DNA of 64,000 nt from Polyodon spathula (lineage: Eukaryota > Chordata > Actinopteri > Acipenseriformes > Polyodontidae). A program made the translations under genes and the position numbers. Positions 24,498 to 36,215 of the stretch are shown here, piece by piece (the stretch's first letter is position 1; every line of letters starts with the position of its first letter). The notes under the pieces are model-generated. The model worked only from the letters and a program-made list of their open reading frames with translations, ran no database searches and was not told where the DNA came from. The stretch covers positions 73,447,618 through 73,511,617 of the forward strand of contig NC_054537.1 in assembly GCF_017654505.1 (NCBI RefSeq). The letters are read 5' to 3'.

Positions 24498-25544
24498 TAG
24501 GAGTCTACCTAAATAGTGATTTCGCGGAAATCGTGAAATTGAGGGTTCACCACAAAATTCACCTCTTTTAGGGGCCAATGCATATGGACAAGTACGCAGA
24601 GAAACCTTGTTTAAATGAACTACTGCACAACAAAAGAGACACAAACTACGTATCTTTCTTCTGTTGATAGCCCTTTTCAATTCCTTCGAGGCCCCACTTA
24701 AGCAAAAAAACAAAGAAAAAAACGTCCACAAATAAAATTTACAAAAAGAGGTTAACATTGTTGTTTACTATTCAAATAAGAACAAAGTTTTAATCAGCTT
24801 ATCAGTGCATCTTTACTGATTTTCTGTGACCTGTACTGTGCAGTAGGGGGTGGGACAAAAGTTGGTGCAGAATTGTTTTCATTTAGGTTGCTAAAATCTA
24901 GTTTTCAACATTGGAGGTAAAATAGTAGAAATGAACGACAGAAAAACCAAAGTATATTTCGGCTAATGATCATTTCAAGATATTTCCCAAAGAAACCGTA
25001 CATGCAGATTGAAGTAATTGTTTTGCATATCTTAATGTGTCAGGAGAAAATACGATCGATCGCTATTTAGCTTCAGAATCATAACAAAAGGCTACTAGAA
25101 GCTGCTGAACAGAATGTAAAATAAACAGCTTTCAGTAACCAAACTGGAAAGTAAGCCCAGACAAGAAGTATCCTTGTCTGCAAGTTAAATCAGTATTAAA
25201 AACGATCTAGCACAGCCACCTCGCTTCAACCTGCTGCTTACTTTTTCGCAGCTGGAACTTTATTCCCGAATAGTCACGTTTTCTTTGTTGGACTTGGTAC
25301 TAATGTAAAATAAATTATCGGATGGGGCAAATAACACGACAACGAATGTGCTGCATACATTGCCTTTATTAAAGTATGCCAGATGCCCTTCGGTAACCAG
25401 GTTTTGGGGCTGTTTCTAATCGAGTTCCACATCTGTATAACTTAGGTTTATTTAATGTTTAAAGAGGTCCACAAAATCCTAATTTTATTCCGCAACCTAC
25501 CTGTGAAAAATATGTAAATTTACAGTGATTTAAGTAGACCCCTA
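24498..25544. mobile_element. hAT-type non-autonomous transposon, copy A
   Basis: The ends are inverted repeats: TAGGAGTCTACCTAAAT at the left and ATTTAAGTAGACCCCTA at the right. The element is flanked by a perfect 8-bp direct repeat, attataac, at 24490-24497 and 25545-25552, the hallmark of hAT insertion. At 1047 bp it shares most of its length with copy B at 40080-41465. It encodes no recognisable transposase. The intact duplication suggests a fairly recent insertion. Confidence 0.9.
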
Positions 25545-25839
25545 ATTATAACTTGAAAGCAAAAACTGTTAGGTTATTATCATAACCCTTATTCCCTGAT
25601 ATAGAAATGTAACCATTATCAAATGGGTATTTACCTTCTAAAGACATAAATCCTGAAAACTGTATAACAAAGCTGCATGTATAACTGAGCCTGACGGAGT
25701 CTTGGCCCCGCCCCCGAGGGGAAAAAAAGGACTGCGCTCACAGACCTCAGCGTCATTTTTCCTTCAAGCCTGCTGCTATCATGGACGCACCTACCTTGAA
25801 GGTTAATAATTACATTACAATTTCCACATTAGAAGTGGA

Positions 25840-26190
25840 ATGAGCAGTGAGCTTTTCTGAAGGGAGCAAGTTGGCTAGCTCATAGGCAGTCTTGACCATG
25901 TCTACTATACACTAGACATGGCTTGACCATGGGACATCGACCCATAGCAGAAAAATTGTTTGGACTGCCTCCAAATTCTCTTTCTGTCAACATACATGGG
26001 GTTTCCATGTGGATCAATTTGCAAGTAAAATGGCAATACGTGAGCACATTTGGGAGAATTACTCAGGTAAATCAGGTTTATGGCCAGAAAAAACGGCCAA
26101 AGAGGGATAGGGTAAATCTCATATACTCGTGTAAATGACGAAACACACAGGAAATGCCCAGCTTTGCATGGAAACTCACATTTCACATGT
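25840..26190 (-). pseudogene. DIRS-type tyrosine recombinase relic, copy A
   Basis: On the minus strand one frame gives MYVDRKRIWRQSKQFFCYGS. Just downstream another gives DMVKTAYELANLLPSEKLTAHS. Both match the pattern of the C-terminal tyrosine recombinase of DIRS-type retrotransposons found in fish (a '..YVxRT..R.SdqLFVCYGG' block, then 'AYELANLPPPExLkAHSTR'). The second block aligns closely with copy B at 35420-35730. Stops and frame changes make it dead. A GC box-like stretch (ccccgcccccgag, about 25706) lies a little downstream. Confidence 0.65.
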
Positions 26191-26964
26191 AAATGTTAAT
26201 GAGCGTGTTTATTCTTAACTATAAATATTGCAAGGGAGCAGGTCAGTTGTTACTGTGGATTCAAGAAAGTAGTGGCCGATGGGCCATTTTATGGTTAGCA
26301 GTGGTGTAGGTCACCTTAATGATAATGCAGGTGGCTTTTTTATTGTTTTTTGCTGTCTTGTGGGTTTATAGTCCTGTATAAAACCACTTACCATGAACTA
26401 TGTTATGCCTTTGTTGTAGTATTAAAGCAGCTGTTTGAGAATACCCTTGCTGCTTAAATGTCTAACTGAATTAATACCCGTCCTTTATTTGATCCCAGCT
26501 ATGTCCAAAGACAACGCGTGTCTGCAGTCCACATTAGTAAATATAGTTGGTCATGAGCCAGCTCGATCACCCAAAACAGTGCAACATCTAACAAGCTGTT
26601 GATGCCCTCTCAGAACTGACCAAGTAAAATTGCAAATTAACATATTGACTGGGTTTTATTTGTTTGCATCATTAATATTTAATAATACAGTAAATCCAAC
26701 ACAACTTAAAAGAAAGGAGAGAATCTCCGACAGCAGGAGACTCCTCAGGTTGCTGCTGTCCAATTGAAACTGGCGGCTGAGGTAACCTTCAGTTGCCAAG
26801 TCCACTTATAATAAGCGGAATTGGGCTTGTTTTTGACAGTCACACATTGGAACTTGCATAAACACCCACTCTAACATGGGTTCGCTTGTTTTGGTCTTGT
26901 TTTGAAAGGCAGTGTTGCTTTATTTTTTCTCTTGAGACTTGGCAAAGGCAGCCACACTGATTCC

Positions 26965-27190
26965 TAAACACCTCATTCTGCTGTTGACAAGAGTCTGTGC
27001 AGGATGCAGCAGGCTGTGGCAATTTTGGGAACGAACTAATGCTGCTGCACTTCAGTCCGTTTCATCAGAATCCGCCACCTGCTTCTCAAGTGCCCACTAC
27101 CTGTATTTGCCCAAGCGTGGTGTTGAATGTTTCCTCAGCAGCGGTCAGCCGTCTGGACGGTAGGGTTTCTAAATCAAAGCCAGGGTAGTA
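26965..27190 (-). pseudogene. Harbinger-type (DDE_Tnp_4) transposase relic
   Basis: Minus-strand frames give VLPWL, then RLTAAEETFNTTLGQIQVV, then RSRWRILMKRTEVQQH, then (after a stop) FVPKIATACCILHRLL. This order matches the C-terminal end of PIF/Harbinger transposases: LPWL, 'L(T)..E..FN..L..aR..VE', 'LKGRWR.L', and 'v..iiaACCVLHN'. The segment ends in further stops. It is a degraded fragment of about 75 residues; the first catalytic residues are not preserved. Confidence 0.75.
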
Positions 27191-27984
27191 CACGCAGCAT
27201 CACCTGATCCGCTATATGAATGAAGTTGGTTTTCAGCCATGGTAATCTGCAATAACTGTTGGTCAGTTTCAATTTATACTCAGAGAGTTCGTTGTTAATT
27301 AATGAGTTGTAAGATAAACTAGTTGAAACACTATTCACTACAAACAACATGACACCACACTAACGACATCTGAAAAACAATTTGGGCAAGAGCAGTAAAA
27401 CACATTATTAAATAACCAGGCACAAGGTATTTTGCTTTATTACAGCAGCTTAGAAACCACATTTTCACAGAATTTCACTAGTAATCTTCAAAAACTGCAT
27501 GAGTTCTTTATGCATAGCTAATTTATATATCAACCCCCACCTTTCCCATTCATTTGCATGACGTTGGGTGAAAAGCCCTGTTTACTTGAGTCAAATAAAC
27601 TGAGCGAACAGAAACCCAAAAAAGCATTTTACACAAGACACTTTTCGCGAGTAAATGTTTAAAGTTAAAAAAAACAAAAAAAACAAACACTTGTATGGAA
27701 ACCCCATGATAGAAAGGAAAGGAGGTTGATGGAAAGCCTCCAGTTCCACAGACTGGTTGACATGGAACGCCAAAATGGCAGAATTTGTACAGAGTGTGAA
27801 CTTTGTCTGTGAAAATTAAAAAGTCTTTTGCAATAGAGAATGCCTGCATCTCACTCACCCGCTTTGCGGAGGAGCTAGCAAGCTAGATAGCTGCTTGAAA
27901 TTATACAAAAGGATCCAGTGAGGAACGTTGTCCTTAATAGGCGGACGAAGACACGAGCCCCTTTCAAAAATTCAGGATGGTAAA

Positions 27985-28085
27985 AACAGGGGTCTGTGAA
28001 ACTTGATGTATCCAGTCAAATAAAGTTGAGGTAAAATATATATTTAGTTTCAAGTGAAATCTATTTTTCTTACCTGTACACAAGG
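27985..28085 (+). repeat. Interspersed repeat, copy 1 of a pair
   Basis: About 100 bp starting gggtctgtgaaacttgatg and containing 'gtaaaatatatatttagttt'. A close copy lies at 39640-39735. I do not recognise the family; no terminal structure is visible. Confidence 0.75.
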
Positions 28086-29444
28086 AGGTTCTTGACTGAA
28101 TGTTCATGTACAGTATGTTTTCTACCTTGAAGACTTGGAGTCGAAACAGTGCCACCCTGTGACTGTGCGTATCACAGGTATTTTTCCCCAAAACATTGCA
28201 TTTGTAATATTGTTATTTGCGCAACCCTGTCAGATATTCTTTTCCTGGTCTACATTTTTTTTTTTGGGGGGGGGGGGTTTCATGCTCACAGTTCCAAGGC
28301 TAAAGCACCAATATATTACATTCTATAGGAGTTACTGTCACAGGACCAGAAATATGTCTTGTTAGTATCCAACCATGTGTATGGATGTAAAATCAATGTG
28401 ATTTAGGGATCTGTAGTACAGTAGCTTGTGCCTGTCCCTGCATATAACCTGAGCTTTAAGTATTATGGAGTGCACATAGCATGCGTGATTTGTTCATGCC
28501 ATACTGTAGTTCCAGTATTGTTAGTTAAGTCCCTGCACTGTAAATTATTCAGGTAGTGGAATTTGTTTAAAGCACAGTTTAGAAATTCACACGGTTTCTA
28601 TGATGATGGTACTCCGATATTAAATGTTTCTTTTTAAAATCAGCATTTACTACTGTTTCTGCATTCATGGATATTTGGCATCTGGCATCCAAGTCATCTG
28701 CATATTTTACTTTTGGGGACTGTGCACCAGTAATTTCTTCCACCAGAGATTTGGTCATGGATTTTCCATTTTAAAAACACTTACTGTTGTTTAATGTGCT
28801 TAAATGGAAAACAAATGCTTACAAACTAAATAAATAAATCCACAACATTGGATACCACAATTAACATGACTCTACCCATTTTTATCCATGCAATTTAATT
28901 ACAAAAGTGTGACTTATTTTAGGACAGTATTATAAGTGTTAAGTTAAGTTTGTAAGCATTTGTTTTTTTTATTTCAGCACATTAAGCGCTTTTCACTTTA
29001 AGCAGGTTATTCATGGGGTTAACGTGATAATATTGATTATTATGAAACCCACATAAGGCTGAGGTGATACATTGCATAGTTTGACAACTAGCGATAGTCA
29101 AGCCTGTGCATCGTTTGTATGTAAAGGGTTTAAGCAAAGGAAAGCGTTTACTTTTTCCTTACATAACATTAAATTTAATTAAATGTGGACACTATCATGT
29201 TCTTTAACACAATTAAAATATAAACCATGGACAAGTAACAACTCTTGTTACTAAACTGCTGTGGACAGTGATAACTTTTTTTAAATTAGTTTTTTTTTTT
29301 CTCTCTTGATTGGTTGTTACTCTGACTTGTTATGGTTTTAATCATTTTTTTTTTATTTTGCTTTGACTCCCATGTACAAATCAACATGAATAAGGTAAAA
29401 CAAAATAATTGTATATGTTTGTTAATTACTATATGCATAAACTG

Positions 29445-29565
29445 GTGTAATCAATTTAATATGAGCAGCGGAGTTCTGGATGAGCTGGAGTGGACGGATG
29501 GCGGACGCAGGGAGGCCGGACAAGAGAGAGTTGCAGTAGTCTAGGTGGGAGAGTACCAGGACCTT
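29445..29565 (-). pseudogene. L2-like LINE reverse transcriptase fragment
   Basis: The minus strand reads [19 protein letters not shown] and then [11 protein letters not shown]. This matches the conserved 'SRLDYCNaLLaGLP...i.pLQ.iQNaAAR' segment at the C-terminal side of L2-clade reverse transcriptases. Both flanks are unrelated AT-rich DNA, so only about 40 codons survive. Confidence 0.8.
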
Positions 29566-30045
29566 TGTGTTCTTTCTCCATGGTAAAGGGCACGAGAGAG
29601 TTACAGCATAGCACAGCTAATCCCTCAGTACTCAAAACATTTTCTTGTCTAAAACTTTCACAATCAGTGAGGCTACTCTAGTTAAACCAAGTCTTAGACA
29701 CTTCACAAGCCAAACTGATTTCTCTCAAACTGGGAAGTAACTTATATTTAATATTTGACTGAAAAGTATGCTTCTCTCTATCCACCATACATGTGCATAT
29801 ATATGGAAGATGTGTGACAGGTATCTATTTTTCTCATGTTCCTGATAGCTACATTTTTTGTGCAATATTGACAGCCATAAGGCCTCATTTACGAATGGGC
29901 ACTACATGTAGCTGTAACGTGCACATTAAGTAACAAGCCCAACATGCATCTAAATTTACATACCATATCGTACACACTACATGTATTGTGAGAGATAATT
30001 TAACTGTTCACAGTAATGTCCAAGTTTTACCCGTTACCACCATGA

Positions 30046-30052
30046 TATAAAA
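30046..30052 (+). promoter_or_regulatory. TATA box of the Harbinger-type element
   Basis: TATAAAA sits about 70 bp upstream of the ATG of the small ORF inside the element, so transcription would start shortly before the coding start. Confidence 0.45.
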
Positions 30053-30121
30053 AGCCGTCTAGGAGTAGGTTTTGGTCAGTAGCTTATTGTGAAAGGTGGA
30101 GGTGGTTTACATTGACTGAAA

Positions 30122-30232
30122 ATGAGAGATCAACAGAAGCAGCCCTCCGCAGGGGAAAGGCAGAGGAAACGCAAACTAAAACTGAACGCAGAGGAGTTAG
30201 AAATTCTTACTTTGGTCCAGTGTTTTATTTAA
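30122..30232 (+). CDS. Truncated Myb/SANT-like protein N-terminus of Harbinger element
   Basis: A 36-codon frame beginning MRDQQKQPSAGERQRKRKLK and continuing with LNAEELEILTLVQ before a stop. Autonomous Harbinger elements encode, besides the transposase, a Myb-like DNA-binding protein whose start is typically a basic stretch followed by '..EEleiLv..v'. Position, composition and motif fit that N-terminus. It stops just inside the first helix, so no folded domain is expected. The internal deletion that made the MITE probably removed the rest. Confidence 0.5.
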   Translation: MRDQQKQPSAGERQRKRKLKLNAEELEILTLVQCFI

Positions 30233-31301
30233 CCAATCTATGATTTGTACCACTGTAATGAATGGTAAAATAAAATCCAAGAATATAACATTTATTCACG
30301 CTTATCCATGCGTAATATAACTTCTTGTTTACAGGTAATTTTCACTGCTCTATATGAAAACTTTAATGCAAGTAATGCCCCCTTGATGCCAGATAGTTTT
30401 CAGCCCACTTTAAGGTGCACACTATAATTATCACCCTTTCGGTGTGAATAAAGCTCATTTCATTATTCAGAACGGGATGCATCACTTAAACACACTACCA
30501 TGCATTACCATACAAATCACCATAGTGTGGCACAACAAAATCAGTGTGCAGGACAATTAATACAATTGTAATACTAAATATTGAAATCATGAATGTGCAC
30601 ATAAATTGCAATTATGGAGTACCATAATGTTTTGTTCCATTTTGTAAACGAGGCCCATAGCATGGAGTTTAAATGGTAGACACTATGTAAAAGCCAACAT
30701 TTTCAGGTTTAAAAGAGTTATTAGAATATCTCTTCTTTGCCTATGCTCTTTATGTAAAAACAAGGGTTTGATAATGATGGTTTCCTTCCTCACACATCTG
30801 GAAGCAGCTTAAGTCCTCAGCTCTGAAATCATCAGATGCATTGTTGCCTGAAATATGTTTCACTTGAGTCTGTGCTGGAACAGACTTATGGAACCATGGA
30901 AGGTAATCCATTTGCCTTAAACAGTTCAGATGTAACATATCGATTCACTTAGTAACACACATCGACAATATAGGTGCAGGACATATGGATTTCTCTGCCC
31001 CTGAGGTACTGTGTAGGTACTAGGAAAATGAAGGAAGTGCCATGTAGCACTGTTATCCAAGGCTTTTGATCCATGAATAAGCCTGCATTTTCAGAACTGC
31101 AAATAGCTGAAGCACAAGCTCAGTGTTCATTTGTTCTGGTTATAAGAGCAGATTTAAAAACAAACAATCAGTTTACAGTGACCAACTTCTGCATTAGTTA
31201 TGGTCTAGAACTGGTTGGCTAATAAAGACTATACTGTATCTTCAGAACCACATACTGTGAATGGCACTTGCATCTGATTGGTTGAGCTACTGAATCTAGA
31301 G

Positions 31302-31711
31302 CAGAGGTTCTCAAACTTTATTTTGTTGCCGGACCCCTTTTTAAATGGAATGATAAATCAGGACCCCCCTAACTGACTTGCTGCTGCTAAGCAGTTGACC
31401 AGCATTCGAACCGTTGCAGCCGACTTGCTCTACAAACACTGCACAGCTTTGTCTGCCCCGCCCACAACACAGGAAAACAACAGCGCTCAAACCCGATACG
31501 CTAATAGAGCAAGGGAGTCCGAGATGTTGTGGCTGTTACCAGGGAGTGACGTAACCAACCAACCAGCCCCTCTACACACGCATGGTCACAAATACCATGC
31601 TGTGTTTTACTCAGTAGGCAAACACACATGCTGAGAGAATTTGTCCCTCCCCCGTAATATTTTGCGGACCCCCTGGGCAGCCTCTATTGACCCCCAGTTT
31701 GAGAACCCGTG
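31302..31711. mobile_element. hAT (Charlie-like) MITE
   Basis: The left end CAGAGGTTCTCAAACTTTA and the right end CCAGTTTGAGAACCCGTG are inverted repeats of the Charlie type. The 8 bases before the element are atctagag, an exact fit to the nTCTAGAn target preference of this group. The 8 bases after it (attcaagg) are a diverged match (4 of 8). There is no transposase. Length is 410 bp. Confidence 0.85.
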
Positions 31712-33813
31712 ATTCAAGGCACTGTATGTCTGAATTTGGTGAATATTTAGGACGCAATAGTTCAGATGATATGCAATTATTCTCTTGCTTTTTTCCATAT
31801 CTTTGGGCTGCAGTATAAATATACTGTTATAAACACTGTAGTTACATATAAATGTAAACAGACATCAAAAGCTCAATAGTTGCAATCTATCTTCCAGCAA
31901 TACAATATGTACAGCAGCTTCCTCTACTCACAACATACATACATCTATTGGGTGTCATTTTAAATGCAGTACTTCTCCATGCAGACTGAACACATTTTTA
32001 CCCCTTGGCTTTTCTTTTTAACATTTATTCAAAGGAAAATGCTTTTTGAAAACTTTTTTTTTCCCCCCTCTTTGATGGCAGTACTGTTCAATAGCTGCAG
32101 AATCTAGCTTCGTGTTCTTTACTGTAAAATACCTGAGCAACTTCTGTAATAAAGCAGATAACATGACTTCATGGGTCCTCAGCATTCAGCACTAATCCTA
32201 ACAAGGAGAGCGGGCTGCTTTCAAACACAAAGCAGTGTGTAGGTGGCTTGCAAACCGTAATCAATTGTCAGATTTAATCACTTATCCTTTTACAGCAGTC
32301 AAACCCACCACAACACTTATCAGTTATCGCCACAACACTTATCACATCAGTAATCTGTCACGGTGAACTCTATTAATTAGAAATTTCCATTTAATGGGCA
32401 ACTAAGAATTTAAAGGTGAAGTCTCTTATGGAATTACCAACAGAGTTCTGTAACCAACAAGACTGCTGTATAATCTTTAAAAAAAAGGTGTGAAAACTGT
32501 ACAATAAATAAATACATACAAATAGCTAGTTAGTATTCTCCCATGTCTCTTTCATCTGAAGAACCTGGTAGATATTTTCAAGAGTACACCTCAGCTATAA
32601 ACTAAATGGATGCACTACTTGTATGTTTTTAATAAAAAAATAAATAAATACGGTATCAAAACAATAAATGTTTATCACCGATCTAATCTTCAGCAGGCAT
32701 GCTTGTATAACACTGTTGGACAGCCAAGAACCATCCAGCTGCCACAAAAAATAAAAACAATAATAATTTCATTGACTTTAGTTATTTGTATTTAGTCACA
32801 AAGCTGTCAAATGAAATAAAAAGACCAGGTTTAGAAAAAAAAAAAATGTAGATGTTTATCTTGGTGGTAAAAAAAAAACAAAAAAAAAACACAACAACAA
32901 CAAAAAACCTTTTGTCTTTTAATATCGAATATAGACAGGAACAGATGACTGCTCTACTTTTAAAAACAAACCAGCATGCCAGAAATCATGAGACTCACTC
33001 ATTCATGACACAAGTTAAGATCCCCAGCTAAAATATGATCTCTAGGGGGGCATGAGAGGCAACTAGTATATGAAACCATGATAACAGAACAGAAAGTGTA
33101 ACAACATTGTACAACCTTCACAATTCAATGTGTCCCAAAACCACTCCCTGGGTCACACATTTCCTTTCTCCAAACAGTCCACAGAGGAAGATAACTAAAA
33201 ATCCAGATTTATATTATTATTAAACTACTTGAACCCCTCAAGCTTGCAACACACTCAGTTTATATGAACAGAAATCTCCAGTAAGCTGCTACGCTGTTCA
33301 GGCGTTTGCCATATGACGGACAAATCTGACAGTTCCTGCAATGTGATTTAAAAAGTCAATATGTTGGAGGTACTGCTTGAAGACTCTGTCTTTGTGGAAC
33401 TTTAAACAACAGATTTGACGATTTGAAATCATCCTATTGTTTGTAGGACGACCGTTAAATTTCATCTAACTCTATATGCTGACAGTTTAAAGTTTATTAC
33501 TTTAATAATAATCTATTTGCAAATACATTAGTATTCAAGCTTCTGACACATCGGAGTTTGAATAAGGGAATAAGGTTGACATGATGAACACTAATACAAT
33601 AATCCCCTCAAGAATCAAGCAGTTCAAATATCATTATCAAAGGCAAGCTACCGAAAGCACAGGAGAATATCCTGATGGATGTAGTAGCTTTTTGAGCTGA
33701 TCACATGTCCTTATTTAATTTCTGTTTTGCTTCTGGAGATTGCTTGGTAGCCAAAGCATGACTTTTTGGCAAACAGTGCGAAAAGGCAAGCAAGTTTTCA
33801 GGAAAAACAGCCT

Positions 33814-34565
33814 TTGGCCCTGCCCACGCCAGATAACCGATCTCGAGAACCGTACTCAAAAATGTTTCAATTAATCCATCTCAAAGCGGCAATAACAAAC
33901 TTCTATGTCACGTTTAGTCAGGCTTAAGGTGTCCACTCACTATTAAAATAATTATGTTACAATTCCTAGAAGCCATTGGATTGTGGGACTTAATATGACA
34001 TTATCTCACCATGCACTATTTTATTATTTACAACCTGGCAAATATGGAGTATTTGCCCACGGAAGACATTGTGCTTCTTAGCATTTTTAGCTTTGTTTCT
34101 TAAAAACACAAGGTACATTTTATTATAATGTGTGCATTTCGTTTTACACTCCGAGGTTGCTCCTTGACCAATTTCATTGCTCCAGATATCAATGTGCCTT
34201 TTTTTCGGCACCTGATCACGTTGCTCCATGATCCACCATTTTACAGCTAGCCTCAGAAATTGTATATGGTGCAGCAGTATTTATAGTTGTTCTCACCTCC
34301 TTCAGGTGCCTGTTCTGCGTACTGTATTTGAAATGTCCATGCATCAAAACATATCAGAAAGCATTTTGGGATATTGGAGGATACACAAAAAATGTCCACA
34401 CTTCTGACAAACCAGACTCGAGACTATGTCCAAAGGTGGTAGAGTCCAGTTCTCGAGTTCAGTATTAAACGCTGCGTAGTGTAGACGCTAATTGTATTTA
34501 GCACTTTTAAGCTGCTTTAAAAAGGCGACTAATACGGCTTAAAGGCATAGTGTGAACAGGGCCTT
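33814..34565. mobile_element. Possible Harbinger- or hAT-like non-autonomous element
   Basis: GGCCCTGCCCACGCC at the left faces TAGTGTGAACAGGGCC at the right. The reverse of the latter, GGCCCTGTTCACACTA, matches the left end at about 12 of 15 positions. ttt flanks both sides. A minus-strand 79-codon frame (34229-33990) begins MEQRDQVPKKRHIDIWSNE, which could be the start of a Myb/SANT-like transposon protein. A TATA-like sequence (tatttata) lies upstream of it on the minus strand. Confidence 0.45.
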
Positions 34566-34924
34566 TGAAAAAAGAAAAAAACAAATTAATTCTAAAGAGA
34601 GGTCACATGCACGTGACTAATCGGTGGCATTTGCTTTTTGTGTGTCCTGTTTTATGTCACTTTATAGTCTTACTTGCAGTACGGCAGTAAAAATGTCAGC
34701 GCCTAGGATAAAAGGAAAATTAGATTCTAATCAGGTGTTAAACCACTCTTAATTTAATTGTACATTGATTTGTACTCAATTGCACAGATGAGAAATACAG
34801 CTTCTGAAATTAAGACATTTAAAGTAAGCTTCATTAAAATAACTTAAGACAAAAGAACACTTTAAAAGGGTACTTGCTGTCTTTTTATGGGCTTTTTTAA
34901 AGATACTGATAGTCTTTTCTATGG

Positions 34925-35300
34925 GGTTACAGAGTGGCTTATCCAGCAAAGGCGCTCCACATGGAGTGCAGGATGTGCCCTATAGCCTGGGTATCGCAGG
35001 TTCGAGTCCAGGTTGACTGTCACAACAGTCAGTGCCCGGGAGTTCCTAGGGGGTGACGCACAATTGGCCGAGAGATGCCAGGATAGGGAGGGCTTAGGTC
35101 GGCAGGGGAATCCACGGCTTACGGTGCATCAGCGACCCCTGTGGCCGATAGAGCACCTGTGGATCTGCAGTGGAGCCACCAGATCTGTGTTGTCCTCCAG
35201 CACTATAGGTCTGGTGGCCTCGCTGTGGATCCGCAGTGTGAAAAATGACGGATTGGCAGGAGCGCGTTTCGGAGAATGCAACTGTAAATGTCACAATTGC
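34925..35300 (+). mobile_element. tRNA-derived SINE
   Basis: There is an A-box-like GTGGCTTATCCAG at 34934-34946 and a perfect B box GGTTCGAGTCC at 34999-35009, spaced as in a tRNA promoter. The body continues with GC-rich sequence (ggccgatagagcacctg) and ends with 'gtgtgaaaaatgacgg...cgtttcggag', a phrase I associate with a widespread fish SINE. The long non-tRNA body rules out a functional tRNA gene. RNA polymerase III would read it on the plus strand. Confidence 0.75.
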
Positions 35301-35419
35301 CGGTAGCTTTCGTACATCTCATTATAATATTTGAGAAACCTCATTTGCTCTCCACCCTTTTTTGCGAATTTATGCAAGAACACCCATAATTACATATACA
35401 TCTAAGCTTGAACCGCAAA

Positions 35420-35730
35420 GACAAAAACTGCTTCTGCAAAGCATTCCCCAAAAAGCCATGAGCTTTTCTGCTGGGGGCAAGTTGGCCAGCTCGTAGGCAG
35501 TCCTGACCATGACTGCTATCCACTTAAACAGCCGCTGTTTTGACAGGGGCTAACCATGGGACTTTACCACAGAGCAGATGAAAACTACTGTTTGTCCTTT
35601 CAACATAATACGCCAGGGTCCAAACTGGGCAAAGCATATGAAGCTGTCGCTCCCCTGACTGGAAAGGCGTGGATGGGGTTTGGACACACTGAGCAAGTTT
35701 TTGCTCACCAGGCACAGCTCATCCAGCTGT
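35420..35730 (-). pseudogene. DIRS-type tyrosine recombinase relic, copy B
   Basis: The minus strand reads QQLDELCLVSKNLLSVSK, then GQTVVFICSVVKSHG, a stop, and then SKQRLFKWIAVMVRTAYELA continuing with NLPPAEKLMAF. The block 'SKQRL..WI......AYELANLPP(p)EkL.Ah' is characteristic of the C-terminal tyrosine recombinase of DIRS-like retroelements in fish, which integrate with a recombinase instead of an integrase. One stop and local frame changes are present. It shares this block with copy A (25840-26190). Confidence 0.65.
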
Positions 35731-36139
35731 TGAGGTGAAAGCCTATGGGTCGTGGAGAGAGACAACAGCAAACACGACTGGTAGGCTACCAGGTTCAATC
35801 AATCTCAATCAACCTTTATTTTATATAGAGCCTTTCATAGTGGACCACCATCACAAACCGCTTTACAATATACGATGCTATTATAGTTCCCCAGCTGTGC
35901 GACGAACACTCCAGCTGAATAAGCCCTTTTGAGGATCACCTCTGAAACCCGCACTGCTTGTTAGGGCAGGTAGCATCCTTGGATAACAATGCCAAAATCA
36001 GCACCTGGATCAAGGCAGCAATGGAAGCCCAGCTTTTCCACTGATCTCAGAGCTGTAAGTCTACTGTATTTCCACTTAATTTTCAACAGTGTCCTCTGGA
36101 TGCTGCTTCCAGTACTGCGCTTAAATTGCTGGTTCGGAT

Positions 36140-36215
36140 TAAGATTTTAAAGACTTCAATCCCTCCTAATTCTTCTTTGTTCAAGGCTAAATAGATTCAG
36201 TTCTTTCAGTTTATC
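36140..36215 (-). pseudogene. CR1-like LINE C-terminal fragment
   Basis: The minus strand reads LKELNLFSLEQRRIRRD. The same segment (LNLFSLEQRRLHGDLI) occurs in the CR1-like copy at 57052-58125. Only about 20 codons are recognisable, so this is an old, heavily diverged copy. Confidence 0.6.

Larger units (their letters stand above)
29880..30656 (+). mobile_element. Harbinger-type MITE carrying a short ORF
   Basis: The terminal inverted repeats are aGGCCTCATTTACGAA (left) and TTTGTAAACGAGGCCc (right), the form typical of fish PIF/Harbinger elements. The trinucleotide ata lies on both sides (29877-29879 and 30657-30659), consistent with a 3-bp target duplication. The element is about 777 bp and keeps a promoter-like TATAAAA at 30046-30052 and a small ORF at 30122-30232. 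It looks like an internal-deletion derivative of an autonomous element. Confidence 0.8.

Noticed and set aside
34934..35009. tRNA gene
   Set aside because: A and B boxes are present but the sequence has no closed acceptor stem and runs into a SINE body.
35793..35905. Possible LINE/SINE 3' end (tttattttatatagagccttt)
   Set aside because: The phrase resembles a common fish repeat tail but no body or end structure supports it.
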